A stretch of DNA of 64,000 nt from Rhodospirillales bacterium (GCA_025362815.1 JANYFG010000101.1:1-64000); one strand, 5' to 3'. Numbered from the stretch's first letter, positions 28,743 to 38,501 are shown. The notes: a model not told the origin generated them from the letters alone. Translations and numbers: made by a program.

Positions 28743-29828
28743 CTATCCCTTGGCGTTCGGCACGAAGACCTGGCCCTGCATGATGGGGCGCGCGGTGCGC
28801 AGGATGCCGGCCTTGAGCACCTTCATGGTGGGGCCCTCGCCCTCGGTTTGCATGCGCACGTCCACCATGCCCGACGGATGTTCGATCCAGATGGTGCAGG
28901 GGTTGCCGCCGGGGCGGGTGGCGAGGTCGTAGGCGACGGAGCCTTCGAGCAGGCAGGCGGTGGCGACGCACACCGCACCGGTGACGGCGTGGGCGGCGTG
29001 CAGCTTGTGCGGCGTGAGGTAGCGCGAGGTGATGGCGCCGCTGGCGCGCGGCGGCGACAGAAGGCCCACTTTCGGCATCACGCTGTCCGACACGTCGCCG
29101 AAGCCCATGCGCAGGCCGGCCTGTAGGCGAATGGCCTCGATGCGGGTGAGCAGCGCCTTGTTGCCGTCGATCTCGGCGCGCCCTTCGGTGCCGGTGAGGC
29201 CGAGATCGGTGGCGCGCATCAGCACCATGGGCATGGCGACGTCGAGGCAGGAGACGTCGATTCCGTTGATCTGCTCCATCACGTGGCCGGAGGGCAGCAT
29301 CTTGCCGGTTTTGGCGCCGACCGCGTCCATGAAGTTGAGGATGACGGGTGCGGCGGTGCCGGGCACGCCGTCGATCGCGGCATCGCCGGTGTAGGTGACG
29401 ACGCCGCCGGGGGTTTGGATCACGGCCTCGATGCGGCTTTGGGTGTTGACGTCGAAGATGGTGACGGCGGTGGTGCCGGGTTGCGCCTTGACCATGCCGG
29501 TCTCGATGGCGAAGGGGCCCACGCCGGAGAGCATGTTGCCGCAGGACGGCCCGGTGTCGACGATGGCGCGGCCGATGTCGACCTGGGCGAAGAGGTAGTC
29601 GACATCGACGCCGTCACGCGTGGAGGGCGAGACGATGGCGACCTTGCTGGTGAGCGTGTCGGCGCCGCCGAGACCGTCGATCTGGCGGAGGTCGGGGGAG
29701 CCCATGACGGCGAGCAGCACGCGGTCGCGCGCGGCGGTGTCGGCGGGGAGGTCGACTGCTTTGAAGTAGGGGCCTTTGGAGGTGCCGCCGCGCATCAGCA
29801 GGCAGGGGATGGACAGATGATCATGCAT
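28743..29828 (-). CDS. PrpF-family isomerase/tautomerase (4-oxalomesaconate tautomerase-like)
   Basis: PCLLMRGGTSKGPYF, VDTGPSCGNMLSGVGPFAIE. Confidence 0.9.
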   Translation of the reverse strand: MHDHLSIPCLLMRGGTSKGPYFKAVDLPADTAARDRVLLAVMGSPDLRQIDGLGGADTLTSKVAIVSPSTRDGVDVDYLFAQVDIGRAIVDTGPSCGNMLSGVGPFAIETGMVKAQPGTTAVTIFDVNTQSRIEAVIQTPGGVVTYTGDAAIDGVPGTAAPVILNFMDAVGAKTGKMLPSGHVMEQINGIDVSCLDVAMPMVLMRATDLGLTGTEGRAEIDGNKALLTRIEAIRLQAGLRMGFGDVSDSVMPKVGLLSPPRASGAITSRYLTPHKLHAAHAVTGAVCVATACLLEGSVAYDLATRPGGNPCTIWIEHPSGMVDVRMQTEGEGPTMKVLKAGILRTARPIMQGQVFVPNAKG

Positions 29829-29901
29829 GGCCGCGGCTCCGTTACTTTGGCCTCAGACAAACCCGGGCGACGCTGTTGTCAAGCGCCGCCGGATGAGTTG
29901 C

Positions 29902-31362
29902 CTACATGCCCAGAAGGCGTGGGAAGAACAGCGTGAGGCCGGGCCAGTAGGTTATCACGATGAGGAAGCCGATCATGGTGAGAAGCCAGGGCAGCACGGC
30001 CATGGTGAGGTCGCTGATGCCCATCTTGGCGATTCCAGATGCGACGTAGAGGTTGAGGCCCACCGGCGGGTGGCACAGGCCGATCTCCATGTTCACCGCC
30101 ATCATGATGCCGAAATGCACGGGGTTGACGCCGAGGCGGGCGGCGACCGGGAACAGGATGGGCGCGAAGATCAGCACGATGGCCGCCGGGTCCATCACGT
30201 TGCCGGCGGCGAGTAGGATGAGGTTGCAGATGAGCAGGAAGGTGACGATGCCGAAGCCCTGCATGCTCATCCATTCCGCCATGCTCTGCGGGATCTGCTC
30301 GGACACCATGAGGAAGGAGAACAGCACGGCGTTGGTGACGATGTAGAGGATCATCGCCGACATCGCGGCCGAGTTCAGCAGCACGCCCGGGACCTCGGAG
30401 AGTTTCAGGTCCTTGTAGACGAACACCGAGACGAAGAAGGCGTACACGGCGGCCATGGCGGCGGCTTCGGTGGGGGTGAACAGGCCGGCATAGATGCCGC
30501 CGATGACGATGACGATGAGGAACAGGCCCCAGAAGCTGTCGATGAAGGCGCGGCCGCGTTCGCCCCAGCTGGCTTTCGGCATGCGCGGCAGGTCTTGCTT
30601 CCAGGCCTGATAGAAGGTCATCGCGCCCAGCAGGGTGGCGAGGCAGATGCCGGGCACGATGCCAGCGATGAAGAGCTGGCCGATGGAGGCGGAGCCCACG
30701 CTGCGGCCGTCGGGGCCGATGACGGACATGCCGGACGTGGCGACGGAGTAGATGACGAGGTTAATGGAGGGCGGGAACAGGATGCCGAGAGCGCCGGAGG
30801 TGGCGATGACGCCGGCGCCGAAGCGCTTGGGGTAGCCGGCCTTGACCATGGCGGGCAGCAGGATGGAGCCGATGGCGACGACGGTTGCCACCGAGCTGCC
30901 CGAGATGGCGGCGAACAGCGCGCAGGAGACCACGCCGGCCAGGCCCAGGCCGCCATACCAGTGGCCGATGAGCGTGGTGGCGAAATAGATCATGCGCTTG
31001 GCCACGCCGCCGCGCGTGAGGAAGTTGCCGGCGAGGATGAAGAACGGGATCGACATGATCTCGAACTTCTCGATGCCGGTGAACAGTTTCAGCGACACCG
31101 CCACGATGGGGACGTCTGTCATCGTGAACATGAAGGTGAGCACGGACAGGCCCAGCGCGATGGAGATCGGCATGCCGGTGATGAAGAGCGAGATCAGCAG
31201 GCCCGCGATGATGAGGCCGCGGGCGCCGGAGGGGACCACGATGATGCCGAACTTCGACAGCAGGCAGACGCCGAGCAGCACCAGGGGCGCTGCGATCATG
31301 ATGGCGGCCGACATCGCGCCCTTGTTGGGCGGGATGGGGGCGGACAGAGCCGCGGTGCTCAT
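29902..31362 (-). CDS. TRAP transporter large permease (DctM-like)
   Basis: IEKFEIMSIPFFILAGNFLTRGG, CALFAAISGSSVATVVAIG, LGILFPPSINLVIYSVATSGMS, MEIGLCHPPVGLNLYV. Confidence 0.96.
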   Translation of the reverse strand: MSTAALSAPIPPNKGAMSAAIMIAAPLVLLGVCLLSKFGIIVVPSGARGLIIAGLLISLFITGMPISIALGLSVLTFMFTMTDVPIVAVSLKLFTGIEKFEIMSIPFFILAGNFLTRGGVAKRMIYFATTLIGHWYGGLGLAGVVSCALFAAISGSSVATVVAIGSILLPAMVKAGYPKRFGAGVIATSGALGILFPPSINLVIYSVATSGMSVIGPDGRSVGSASIGQLFIAGIVPGICLATLLGAMTFYQAWKQDLPRMPKASWGERGRAFIDSFWGLFLIVIVIGGIYAGLFTPTEAAAMAAVYAFFVSVFVYKDLKLSEVPGVLLNSAAMSAMILYIVTNAVLFSFLMVSEQIPQSMAEWMSMQGFGIVTFLLICNLILLAAGNVMDPAAIVLIFAPILFPVAARLGVNPVHFGIMMAVNMEIGLCHPPVGLNLYVASGIAKMGISDLTMAVLPWLLTMIGFLIVITYWPGLTLFFPRLLGM

Positions 31363-31955
31363 GCTTTGGCTCCGATTTCGGCGTGGGGCAGGCCGCCCTG
31401 GGCGTGCAGGGCTGGGACTTCGTCGTCGATCCCGTCCACCTTGTGGGTGTTGTGCGGCACCTCGCCGGTGCGCCAGTAGACCCAGGCCACCTGCAGGAAG
31501 CGGAAGCACATGAGGCCGGAGCCGAGCGGGATGGCGAGGTAGACGATCCATTTCGGGGCTTCGAGGTCGTTCGACCGGCTGTCGGTCTCGGACAGGTCCC
31601 ACACGAAGGTGGCGCCGAGCAGGGCGATGATGCCGGTGAAGACGGCGCCGGAGAGAAGGCCGAAGAGGATGACCTTGAAGCGGTGGTTGACGCCGAGGCG
31701 GTTCACCAGAACGTCCACACCGACATGGACGCCCTGACGGACCCCGTAGGCGGCGCCGAACTTGGCCATCCAGACGAACATGTAGATGCAGAGCTCCTGC
31801 GCCCATGTCATGTCGATGTCGTGCAGGAAGGGGTAGAGGAACGGCACGGTGCTGCCGTAGCGGTGCAGCACGGCGATGAAGATCAGCACCGTGGCGCCGC
31901 CGATCAGCAGGGAGATGATGATCTCCTCGAGCCGGTCGAGAATCTTGAAGAACAT
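31359..31955 (-). CDS. TRAP transporter small permease (DctQ-like)
   Basis: ATVLIFIAVLHRYG..WAQELCIYMFVWMAKFGAAYGVRQGVHVGVD. Confidence 0.93.
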   Translation of the reverse strand: MFFKILDRLEEIIISLLIGGATVLIFIAVLHRYGSTVPFLYPFLHDIDMTWAQELCIYMFVWMAKFGAAYGVRQGVHVGVDVLVNRLGVNHRFKVILFGLLSGAVFTGIIALLGATFVWDLSETDSRSNDLEAPKWIVYLAIPLGSGLMCFRFLQVAWVYWRTGEVPHNTHKVDGIDDEVPALHAQGGLPHAEIGAKA

Positions 31956-31983
31956 AGAAGGATCCTCGACCGGATTTGGGATG

Positions 31984-32997
31984 TCAGTTGGTGGGGGGCG
32001 TGCGGCCGGTGGCCTTCATCGCCTCTTCGATCATCGGCCTGCCGATGCGCGATTCCGCGGATTTGTAGACCGGCATCATGACGTCGACCCAGGCCTTCTT
32101 CTCGGCCTCGGTGGGCACGTGCACGTCTGTCTTGCCGGTGGCCTTGATGGCGGCGAGCGCGGTTGCGTTGTCCTGCACGGAGATCGAGTTGTTGAAGTCG
32201 GTGGCTTCGGCCATCGCGCGGTCGAGTTGGGTGCGGATGTCGGCCGGCAGGGCCTCCCAATACTTCTTGTTCACGACGACGGCGTATTGCAGATGCACGT
32301 GATAGAGCTCGGTGATGTTCTTCTGAACCTCGTTGAGCTTTTGCGTGGTGTAGTTGGAGGCGGTGTTCTGCGCGCCGTCGACGACGCCGCTCTGGAGTGC
32401 CTGGTAGAGCTCGGAGAACGCCATGATCTGCGGGTTGGCGCCCATCAGACGCAGGGTCTGATCGTCCACCTTCGAGCCGGAGATGCGGATCTTGAGGCCC
32501 TTGAGGTCATCCGGCTTGATCAGCGGCTTATTGGCTGAAATCACGTAGAACCCGTTGTCCCAATAGCCCAGGCCCTTGATGCCCTTGCCTTCGAGGCGCT
32601 TGAAGAGGCCCTGGCCGAGCGAGCCCTTGATGACGCGGTCGTAGGTGACCTGGTCGGGGAACAGGAAGGGGAGATCGAGAACCTCGAACTCCTTCACGCC
32701 GAGCGGGGCGAATTTGGCGGTGGAGGGGGCGAGGATCTGCACGGCGCCGAGCTGCAACGCCTCCATCTCCTCGGCGTCCTTGTAAAGGGTGGAGTTCGGG
32801 TAGATCTCGATCTTGACGCGGCCGGCGGTGTATTTCTCCGCGAGTTCCTTGAATTTCAGCGCGGCCTTGCCCTTGGGGGCGGCGTCTGTGACGACGTGGC
32901 TGAACTTGATGACGATGGGGGCCTGCGCCATGGCGTTGCCGATCAGGCCGAAGCTTGTGACGAACGCCGCGCCGATCGCCCATTTGAACCGTGTCAT
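31984..32997 (-). CDS. TRAP transporter substrate-binding protein (DctP-like)
   Basis: IKFSHVVTDAAPKGKAALKFKELAEKYTAGRVKIEIYPNSTLY; signal peptide; RBS before ATG at 32997. Confidence 0.96.
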   Translation of the reverse strand: MTRFKWAIGAAFVTSFGLIGNAMAQAPIVIKFSHVVTDAAPKGKAALKFKELAEKYTAGRVKIEIYPNSTLYKDAEEMEALQLGAVQILAPSTAKFAPLGVKEFEVLDLPFLFPDQVTYDRVIKGSLGQGLFKRLEGKGIKGLGYWDNGFYVISANKPLIKPDDLKGLKIRISGSKVDDQTLRLMGANPQIMAFSELYQALQSGVVDGAQNTASNYTTQKLNEVQKNITELYHVHLQYAVVVNKKYWEALPADIRTQLDRAMAEATDFNNSISVQDNATALAAIKATGKTDVHVPTEAEKKAWVDVMMPVYKSAESRIGRPMIEEAMKATGRTPPTN

Positions 32998-33118
32998 TCG
33001 AAGCTCCCCCGTTTTATTCATTTTTTTGCCGTTACAAACGGCAAGGTGACGTCAAATTGCGGGGAAATGCTGTGCGATTCAAGCCCTTGTGCGCAACAAC
33101 CGAAAAGCCTGGCGTGAA

Positions 33119-34234
33119 CTAGCCCTCGCCCACCAGCGCATTGCGGTTGCGCTCGATCGCGGCCTTCAGCAGGGCGGTGCCGCGATAGATGCCGTGGACG
33201 AATTTGCCGTAGGGCAGCACGAGGAAAAGGGCCAGGATGAAGCCGAGATGGATGGCCAGCAGCACGCCCATGGCCGGGGTGGCGCGCAGGACCAGCAACG
33301 CGAGGCCGGTGATGGCCGCCAGCAGCAGCAAAACAAGCAAGGCGTAGTCGCCGCCGAGGACGCGGCGGGCGACGGGTGCGGGGTCGGTGGCGATCTTGAC
33401 CCAGATGAGACCCGCACAGCCGATCGTCATGCCCAGCCCGCCGAGCGTGCCCAGGATGACGGGAAGACTGTACCAGGAATACGGCGCTTCCCAGTGCAGG
33501 AAATGGTCCATCAGCGTGGCGGTGCTGGTGGAGGCGAAGCAGGCGAGAAAGCCATACATCAGCGCGTGATGAAAATGCCGCCGGGTTTGGGAGAACGATT
33601 CGTCGAGATCGTTGCAGCCTTCGCCGGCGCCGCCGAGATAGCGGAGCGTTGCGATGTCGTGCGCGGCGCGTTTCAGGGCGGGCAGCGTGATGGGGCCGGA
33701 AAGGGTGGTTTTCGTGTCGCGCCAGAAGCGAACGGCGCCGATGGCGAGTGCCAGGATGGAGAACACGAAGCTGGCGCCGGCCACGGCGGCCATCACGCCC
33801 CACGGGATGATGCGGTAGAAGGCGCCGGGGCCGGTTTGGGCGCTGAACAGAACCGATGACGACTGGATCAGCATCGTGGCGATCAACACGAAGGCCAGGG
33901 AGGCGGCCATGACGAGGCCGACCACCACGCCGTTGCGTTCGAAGGCGCGGGCCAGCGGCTGGGGCCAGGCGTAGGCGGCGTAGGTTTCGAGCCGGACCTC
34001 GGCCAGGGTTTTCGGCAGATTGATGCTGAAGGCGTGCGGCGGCGAGAACTGGCAGGCGTGGTAGCAGCCGTTGCAGTTGTGGCAAAGATTGGCGAGATAC
34101 GACATGTCCGTGACCGTGAAATCACGCTGCAGCTCCATGGCGGGAAAGACCGCGCAGTAGCCTTCGCAGTAACGGCAGGCGTTGCAGATCTCGATCTGGC
34201 GTTTGGCTTCGAGCGTTGCTTCAGTTGCTTGCAT
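33119..34234 (-). CDS. tcuB: Tricarballylate utilization protein TcuB-like (4Fe-4S / membrane electron transfer)
   Basis: ICNACRYCEGYCAVFPAMEL, NLCHNCNGCYHACQFSPPHAF cysteine motifs and multiple TM segments. Confidence 0.92.
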   Translation of the reverse strand: MQATEATLEAKRQIEICNACRYCEGYCAVFPAMELQRDFTVTDMSYLANLCHNCNGCYHACQFSPPHAFSINLPKTLAEVRLETYAAYAWPQPLARAFERNGVVVGLVMAASLAFVLIATMLIQSSSVLFSAQTGPGAFYRIIPWGVMAAVAGASFVFSILALAIGAVRFWRDTKTTLSGPITLPALKRAAHDIATLRYLGGAGEGCNDLDESFSQTRRHFHHALMYGFLACFASTSTATLMDHFLHWEAPYSWYSLPVILGTLGGLGMTIGCAGLIWVKIATDPAPVARRVLGGDYALLVLLLLAAITGLALLVLRATPAMGVLLAIHLGFILALFLVLPYGKFVHGIYRGTALLKAAIERNRNALVGEG

Positions 34235-35618
34235 GACGTGCCGCCTGTTCGCCTGCGATGCGGCCGAAGACGGTGCCGATGGTCATGCCGAATCCGGCGA
34301 GATAGCCCTTGCCCAGAATCGATCCGGCCATGATCTCGCCTGAGGCGAACAGATTGGCGGTGGGTTTGCCGTCGGACATGATGACGCGGGCCTGCTCGTC
34401 CACCTTCACGCCGAGATAGGTGAAGGTGATGCCGGGGCGGTGCGGGTAGCAGATATAGGGCGGCGTATCGATGCGCCGGGCCCAATGGGTTTTGGGCGGC
34501 TCGAGGCCCTCGGTGTGGCAGTCGTCCAGGATCTGCGAGTTGAAGGTGCCGGGGACGACGGCGGCGTTGTAGGAGGCGACGGTCTTTTCGAGTGCGGCGG
34601 CATCGAGCCCGATGAGGCCTGCCAGTTCGGCGATGGTGTTCGCCTTGATGGCGGGGAAGACGGACGGCATGAAAAGGGTGGCCGATTTCGCATCGATGAT
34701 CGACCAGGCGATCTGGCCCTTTTGTTGGGCGACGAGGCGGCCCCAGATGGCGTAGCGCTTGGGCCAGACATCCTCGCCTTCGTCGTAGAAACGCTGCGCG
34801 TCGGAATCAACGACGATGCTGAAGGGGATGCAGTCCAGCCTGGTGACGATGCCGCCGTCGAAGCGCGGGGCGCGGGCGTCGATGGCGACCGCGTGGAACT
34901 GTGTGGGGTCGCCGATCTGCTGGACGCCCTGGCCGAGCAGGTTCTTCAGCATGCGGCCCTGGGCATAGGGCGTGCCGCGAATGAGGAAGTTGTCGGCCGC
35001 CTCGCCCCAGTATTCGCGCAGCCATTCGATGTTGGCCTGAAAGCCGCCGGACGAGACCACGAAGGTTTTGGCGCGCAGGGTGTGGGGGAAGCCCTTGCTG
35101 GTGAGGGTGATGGTTTTGGCGAAACCGTCGTCGAGGTCGAGCGAGAGGACCTCGGTGTCGTAGACGATGTCGACGCCGGCGCGTTCGGCGGTGGCGTAAT
35201 AGGCGTTCACCAGGGCCTTGCCGCCGCCGAGAAAGAAGGCGTTGGTGCGCGACAGGTTGAGCGTGCCGGTGAGCGAGGGCTGGAAGCGCACGCCGCATTG
35301 TTCCATCCAGGGCGTGACGCGCGACGAGGCGCGGATGGTCATGCGGGCCAGTTTCTCGTCGGTGTTCCCCCCGGTGACGCGCAGGAGATCGTCCCAGTAT
35401 TCGTCCTCGAGGTAGCTTTCGGTCAGCACCGAGGTGGGGCCTTCGTGCATGGCGCGGAGATTGCGGGTGTGCCGGCTGTTGCCGCCGCGAAACGCGCGCG
35501 GCGCGTGTTCGAGCACCACGACGGAGGCGCCGCGCTCGCGGGCGGTGATGGCGGCACAAAGGGCCGCGTTGCCGCCGCCGATGACGGCGACGTCGTAGAT
35601 CCTGTCGAAATCAGCCAT
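34221..35618 (-). CDS. tcuA: FAD-dependent tricarballylate dehydrogenase TcuA-like
   Basis: YDVAVIGGGNAALCAAITARERGASVVVLE, SGEIMAGSILGKGYLAGFGMTIGTVFGRIAG. Confidence 0.92.
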   Translation of the reverse strand: MADFDRIYDVAVIGGGNAALCAAITARERGASVVVLEHAPRAFRGGNSRHTRNLRAMHEGPTSVLTESYLEDEYWDDLLRVTGGNTDEKLARMTIRASSRVTPWMEQCGVRFQPSLTGTLNLSRTNAFFLGGGKALVNAYYATAERAGVDIVYDTEVLSLDLDDGFAKTITLTSKGFPHTLRAKTFVVSSGGFQANIEWLREYWGEAADNFLIRGTPYAQGRMLKNLLGQGVQQIGDPTQFHAVAIDARAPRFDGGIVTRLDCIPFSIVVDSDAQRFYDEGEDVWPKRYAIWGRLVAQQKGQIAWSIIDAKSATLFMPSVFPAIKANTIAELAGLIGLDAAALEKTVASYNAAVVPGTFNSQILDDCHTEGLEPPKTHWARRIDTPPYICYPHRPGITFTYLGVKVDEQARVIMSDGKPTANLFASGEIMAGSILGKGYLAGFGMTIGTVFGRIAGEQAARHASN

Positions 35619-35688
35619 GCCCGCCCTGCCTTGTTGCGACGTCCGCCTTGGACATCACCGACCCTGTCTCAGGAGATGGGGTGCGGCG

Positions 35689-35844
35689 TCAGACCAGGAA
35701 GTACCACATGGCCAGCACGAGGACGATGATGCCGGCGGCGGCGTAGGTGCTGGCGCTGGTGAAGGACGACCAGAACGACAGGCGATCGGCCAGCAGCGCT
35801 TCCTCGGTGACGGGGGCGGAAGGCGACAGCGGAGCGTTTGTCAT
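35689..35844 (-). CDS. Small membrane protein, 51 aa, resembling aa3-type cytochrome c oxidase subunit IV
   Basis: My translation: MTNAPLSPSAPVTEEALLADRLSFWSSFTSASTYAAAGIIVLVLAMWYFLV; below the 60-aa cutoff of the ORF track. Confidence 0.6.
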   Translation of the reverse strand: MTNAPLSPSAPVTEEALLADRLSFWSSFTSASTYAAAGIIVLVLAMWYFLV

Positions 35845-36120
35845 GGTGGTGGTCCGTTTTCAGGGTGTTTTGGGGTTTAGCATTGTTGGGGTCACGGGGG
35901 GAAGCTTGGGGGATGTGGGGGAGCGACAAGGATCACTGCAACATTCCTTCCGGCGACCGAACAGCGCTCCGCGGTGCGGGCGCGCCGGGGCGAGCGTGGG
36001 ATTTGGCAACGGCGGTTTTGGGGGTGGCGCATGGCGCTTTGCTTATGCGCCCTACGGTTGGCACGGTTGCGGTTGGTGATTTTGCTTGTGTTATATATAC
36101 TAATGTGGTGTTAGTAGATT

Positions 36121-36753
36121 ATGCATGTTGATCCCTCCCCTTCCCCGTTTGAAGCACTGTCTTTGGTGTTGGGGGGATTGCGTACGGGGGTTGCCGGGTG
36201 GCATCGGCGGTTGGATCGGGCTGTTTTGATGCTGTGTTGGGGAACTATTTCGCGGTTGATTGGGCGGTTTGAGCGGTTGTCGGCTCGGTTTGTGGCGGGT
36301 GGCGTGATGACGCGGGCGGTGGTTGCGGGTGTTTCGCGCGCGGCGCCGGTTGGGTTGGTTCGGGTGGCGCGGGTTTGGCCGGGGCGGTTTGGGTGGTTGG
36401 TTCGCGCGGTTGGGTGGCAGGCGGCGGGGTTTGGGTTGCAGGTGGCGCATCAGTTGGCGCGGCCTGAGATGGTTGCGTTGTTGGTGGCGTCTGCGCAGGC
36501 GCGCAGGTTGTTGCGTCCGGTTTGCCGGATGTTGGCGGTGGATATGCGCCTGTTGCGGCCGGCGGGTGTTGTGGAGGTGGTGCGGCCGGCGCGGGTTCGG
36601 GCCGAGGTTGCGCCGGTTGTGGTGGTGGAGGCGAGCCGGATTCCCTTGCCGCGCGGGGTTTTGGCCTGGGCGCGGGCGGAGCGGCGTCGGGAGGCGTTTC
36701 AGGGGCGGGCCGCGTTATCGGAGGTTTTGAACAAACCGATTTTCGACGGCTGA
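36121..36753 (+). CDS. Hypothetical protein, 210 aa (strand uncertain)
   Basis: ORF in a GT-skewed segment; no recognised family; competing low-complexity ORF on - strand (36245..36763). Confidence 0.4.
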   Translation: MHVDPSPSPFEALSLVLGGLRTGVAGWHRRLDRAVLMLCWGTISRLIGRFERLSARFVAGGVMTRAVVAGVSRAAPVGLVRVARVWPGRFGWLVRAVGWQAAGFGLQVAHQLARPEMVALLVASAQARRLLRPVCRMLAVDMRLLRPAGVVEVVRPARVRAEVAPVVVVEASRIPLPRGVLAWARAERRREAFQGRAALSEVLNKPIFDG

Positions 36754-36794
36754 CGCCCGGCATGGATTCACGCCCATTTCGTTACGATACAATA

Positions 36795-36833
36795 ATGAAT
36801 AAAGTTTTTTGCTTCTTTTGTTCACAAAAGAAG
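36795..36833. repeat. Dispersed hairpin repeat R2, copy 2 (right arm only)
   Basis: atgaataaagttttttgcttcttttgttcacaaaagaag; hairpin cttcttttgt/acaaaagaag. Confidence 0.85.
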
Positions 36834-36840
36834 GTCTTCC

Positions 36841-37428
36841 CTAACTACTTATATTTCTTTCGCTAATGAACTCAGCCAGCGCTTTGGGATAAAGGCGGTG
36901 TTCCTCGACCAGGACACGGGCGGCGAGGGTGTTTTCGGTATCGTTATTGAGCACCGGCACGGTTGCCTGGGCGAGGATGGGTCCTTCGTCCATGATTTCG
37001 GTGACGAGGTGGACGGTGCAGCCGTGGAATTTCACGCCGGCTTGGAGGGCTCGGGCGTGGGTGTTCAGGCCTGGGAAGGCGGGCAGCAGGCTGGGGTGGA
37101 TGTTCAGCATTCGCCCGGCGTAGCGCCCGACGAGGAGGGGGGTGAGCAGGCGCATGTATCCGGCGAGGCAGACGATTTCGATGTTTTCGGCGGCGAGGCG
37201 GTGTGCGAGGGCCATTTCGTGGGCTTCGCGGTTTTTCTTGTAGGGTTGGTGGTCGATGGCTTCGGCGGGTATTCCGGCGGCCTTGGCGATTTCGAGGCCT
37301 TCGGCTTCGGGGTTGTTGGACAGGACGAGGGCGATTTCGGCGGGGTGGCCGGGTGCCTGGGCGGCCTGGATGAGGGCTTGCATGTTGGAGCCGCGGCCGC
37401 TGATGAGGATGCCGATACGGGTTTTCAT
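36841..37428 (-). CDS. purN: Phosphoribosylglycinamide formyltransferase
   Basis: IGILISGRGSNMQALI, AGYMRLLTPLLVGRYAGRMLNIHPSLLPAFPGL. Confidence 0.96.
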   Translation of the reverse strand: MKTRIGILISGRGSNMQALIQAAQAPGHPAEIALVLSNNPEAEGLEIAKAAGIPAEAIDHQPYKKNREAHEMALAHRLAAENIEIVCLAGYMRLLTPLLVGRYAGRMLNIHPSLLPAFPGLNTHARALQAGVKFHGCTVHLVTEIMDEGPILAQATVPVLNNDTENTLAARVLVEEHRLYPKALAEFISERNISS

Positions 37429-37439
37429 GGCGGTAAGGT

Positions 37440-38501
37440 CTAGCTTGCCCAGCCTGTTGGGATGTCGATCTGGATTTCGGCGGGGCCGGAGCAGGGCTGG
37501 ATGGTGCCGATGTGGTGGACGGTTTCGCCCATGTCGGTGAGCAGGGCGGTGGCGGCTGGTTGGTTCTCGGGGGTGACGACGAGGATCATGCCGATGCCGC
37601 AGTTGAAGACTCGCAGCATTTCCTCGGGCACGACGCCGCCGGTGCGGGCGAGCCAGCGGAAGACGGGGGGGAGCGGCCAGGATGCGGCCTCGATGACGGC
37701 GCGGGTGTTTTCGGGCAGGACGCGGGTGACGTTGCCGGGCAGCCCGCCGCCGGTGATGTGGGCGGCGGCCTGGAGGAGGCCGGCGCGGTGCACGGCGAGC
37801 ACCGATTTCACGTAGATGCGGGTGGGCTCCATGAGGGCTTGCGCGAGAGTGCGGCCTGTCGCGAAGGGGGCGGGGTCGGACCAGCCGGCATTGCCGCCGG
37901 GTTCGGCCAGGATGCGGCGGACGAGTGAGAAGCCGTTGGAGTGGATGCCGGAGCTGGCCAGGCCCAGGATGACGTCGCCGGGGGAGACCTGTTTGGGCAG
38001 CAGGTCGGCGCGTTCGGCGGCGCCGACGGAGAAGCCGGCGAGGTCGTAGTCGCCGTCGTGATACATGCCGGGCATTTCGGCCGTCTCGCCGCCGACGAGG
38101 GCGCAGCCGGCGATTTCGCAGCCGCGGGCGATACCGGCGATGACGCGGGCGGCGTCTGGCACGGCGAGTTTGCCGGTGGCGAAATAGTCGAGGAAGAAGA
38201 GGGGTTCGGCGCCCTGGACGACGAGGTCGTTCACGCACATGGCGACGAGGTCGATGCCCACGGTGTCGTGCGTGCCGGTGTCGATGGCGATGCGGAGTTT
38301 GGTGCCGACGCCGTCGGTTGCGGAGACCAGGACGGGGTCGGTGAAGCCTGCGGCCTTGAGGTCGAAGAGGGCTGCGAAACCGCCGAGGCCGCCCATGACG
38401 CCGGCGCGGGTGGTGGCCTTCGCGAGCGGCTTGATGCGGTCGACCAGGGCGTCTCCGGCGTCGATATCCACACCGGCGTCACGATAGGTCATGCTGGGCA
38501 T
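37440..38501 (-). CDS. purM: Phosphoribosylformylglycinamidine cyclo-ligase
   Basis: [48 protein letters not shown]. Confidence 0.97.
   Translation of the reverse strand: MPSMTYRDAGVDIDAGDALVDRIKPLAKATTRAGVMGGLGGFAALFDLKAAGFTDPVLVSATDGVGTKLRIAIDTGTHDTVGIDLVAMCVNDLVVQGAEPLFFLDYFATGKLAVPDAARVIAGIARGCEIAGCALVGGETAEMPGMYHDGDYDLAGFSVGAAERADLLPKQVSPGDVILGLASSGIHSNGFSLVRRILAEPGGNAGWSDPAPFATGRTLAQALMEPTRIYVKSVLAVHRAGLLQAAAHITGGGLPGNVTRVLPENTRAVIEAASWPLPPVFRWLARTGGVVPEEMLRVFNCGIGMILVVTPENQPAATALLTDMGETVHHIGTIQPCSGPAEIQIDIPTGWAS

Noticed and set aside
36121-36753. Toxin or phage protein identity for the 210-aa orphan
   Set aside because: No motif supports any functional call; left as hypothetical
36245-36763. 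172-aa Pro/Thr/Gln-rich - strand protein
   Set aside because: Composition is the reverse complement of GT-skew; kept only as an ambiguity in the GT-rich region finding
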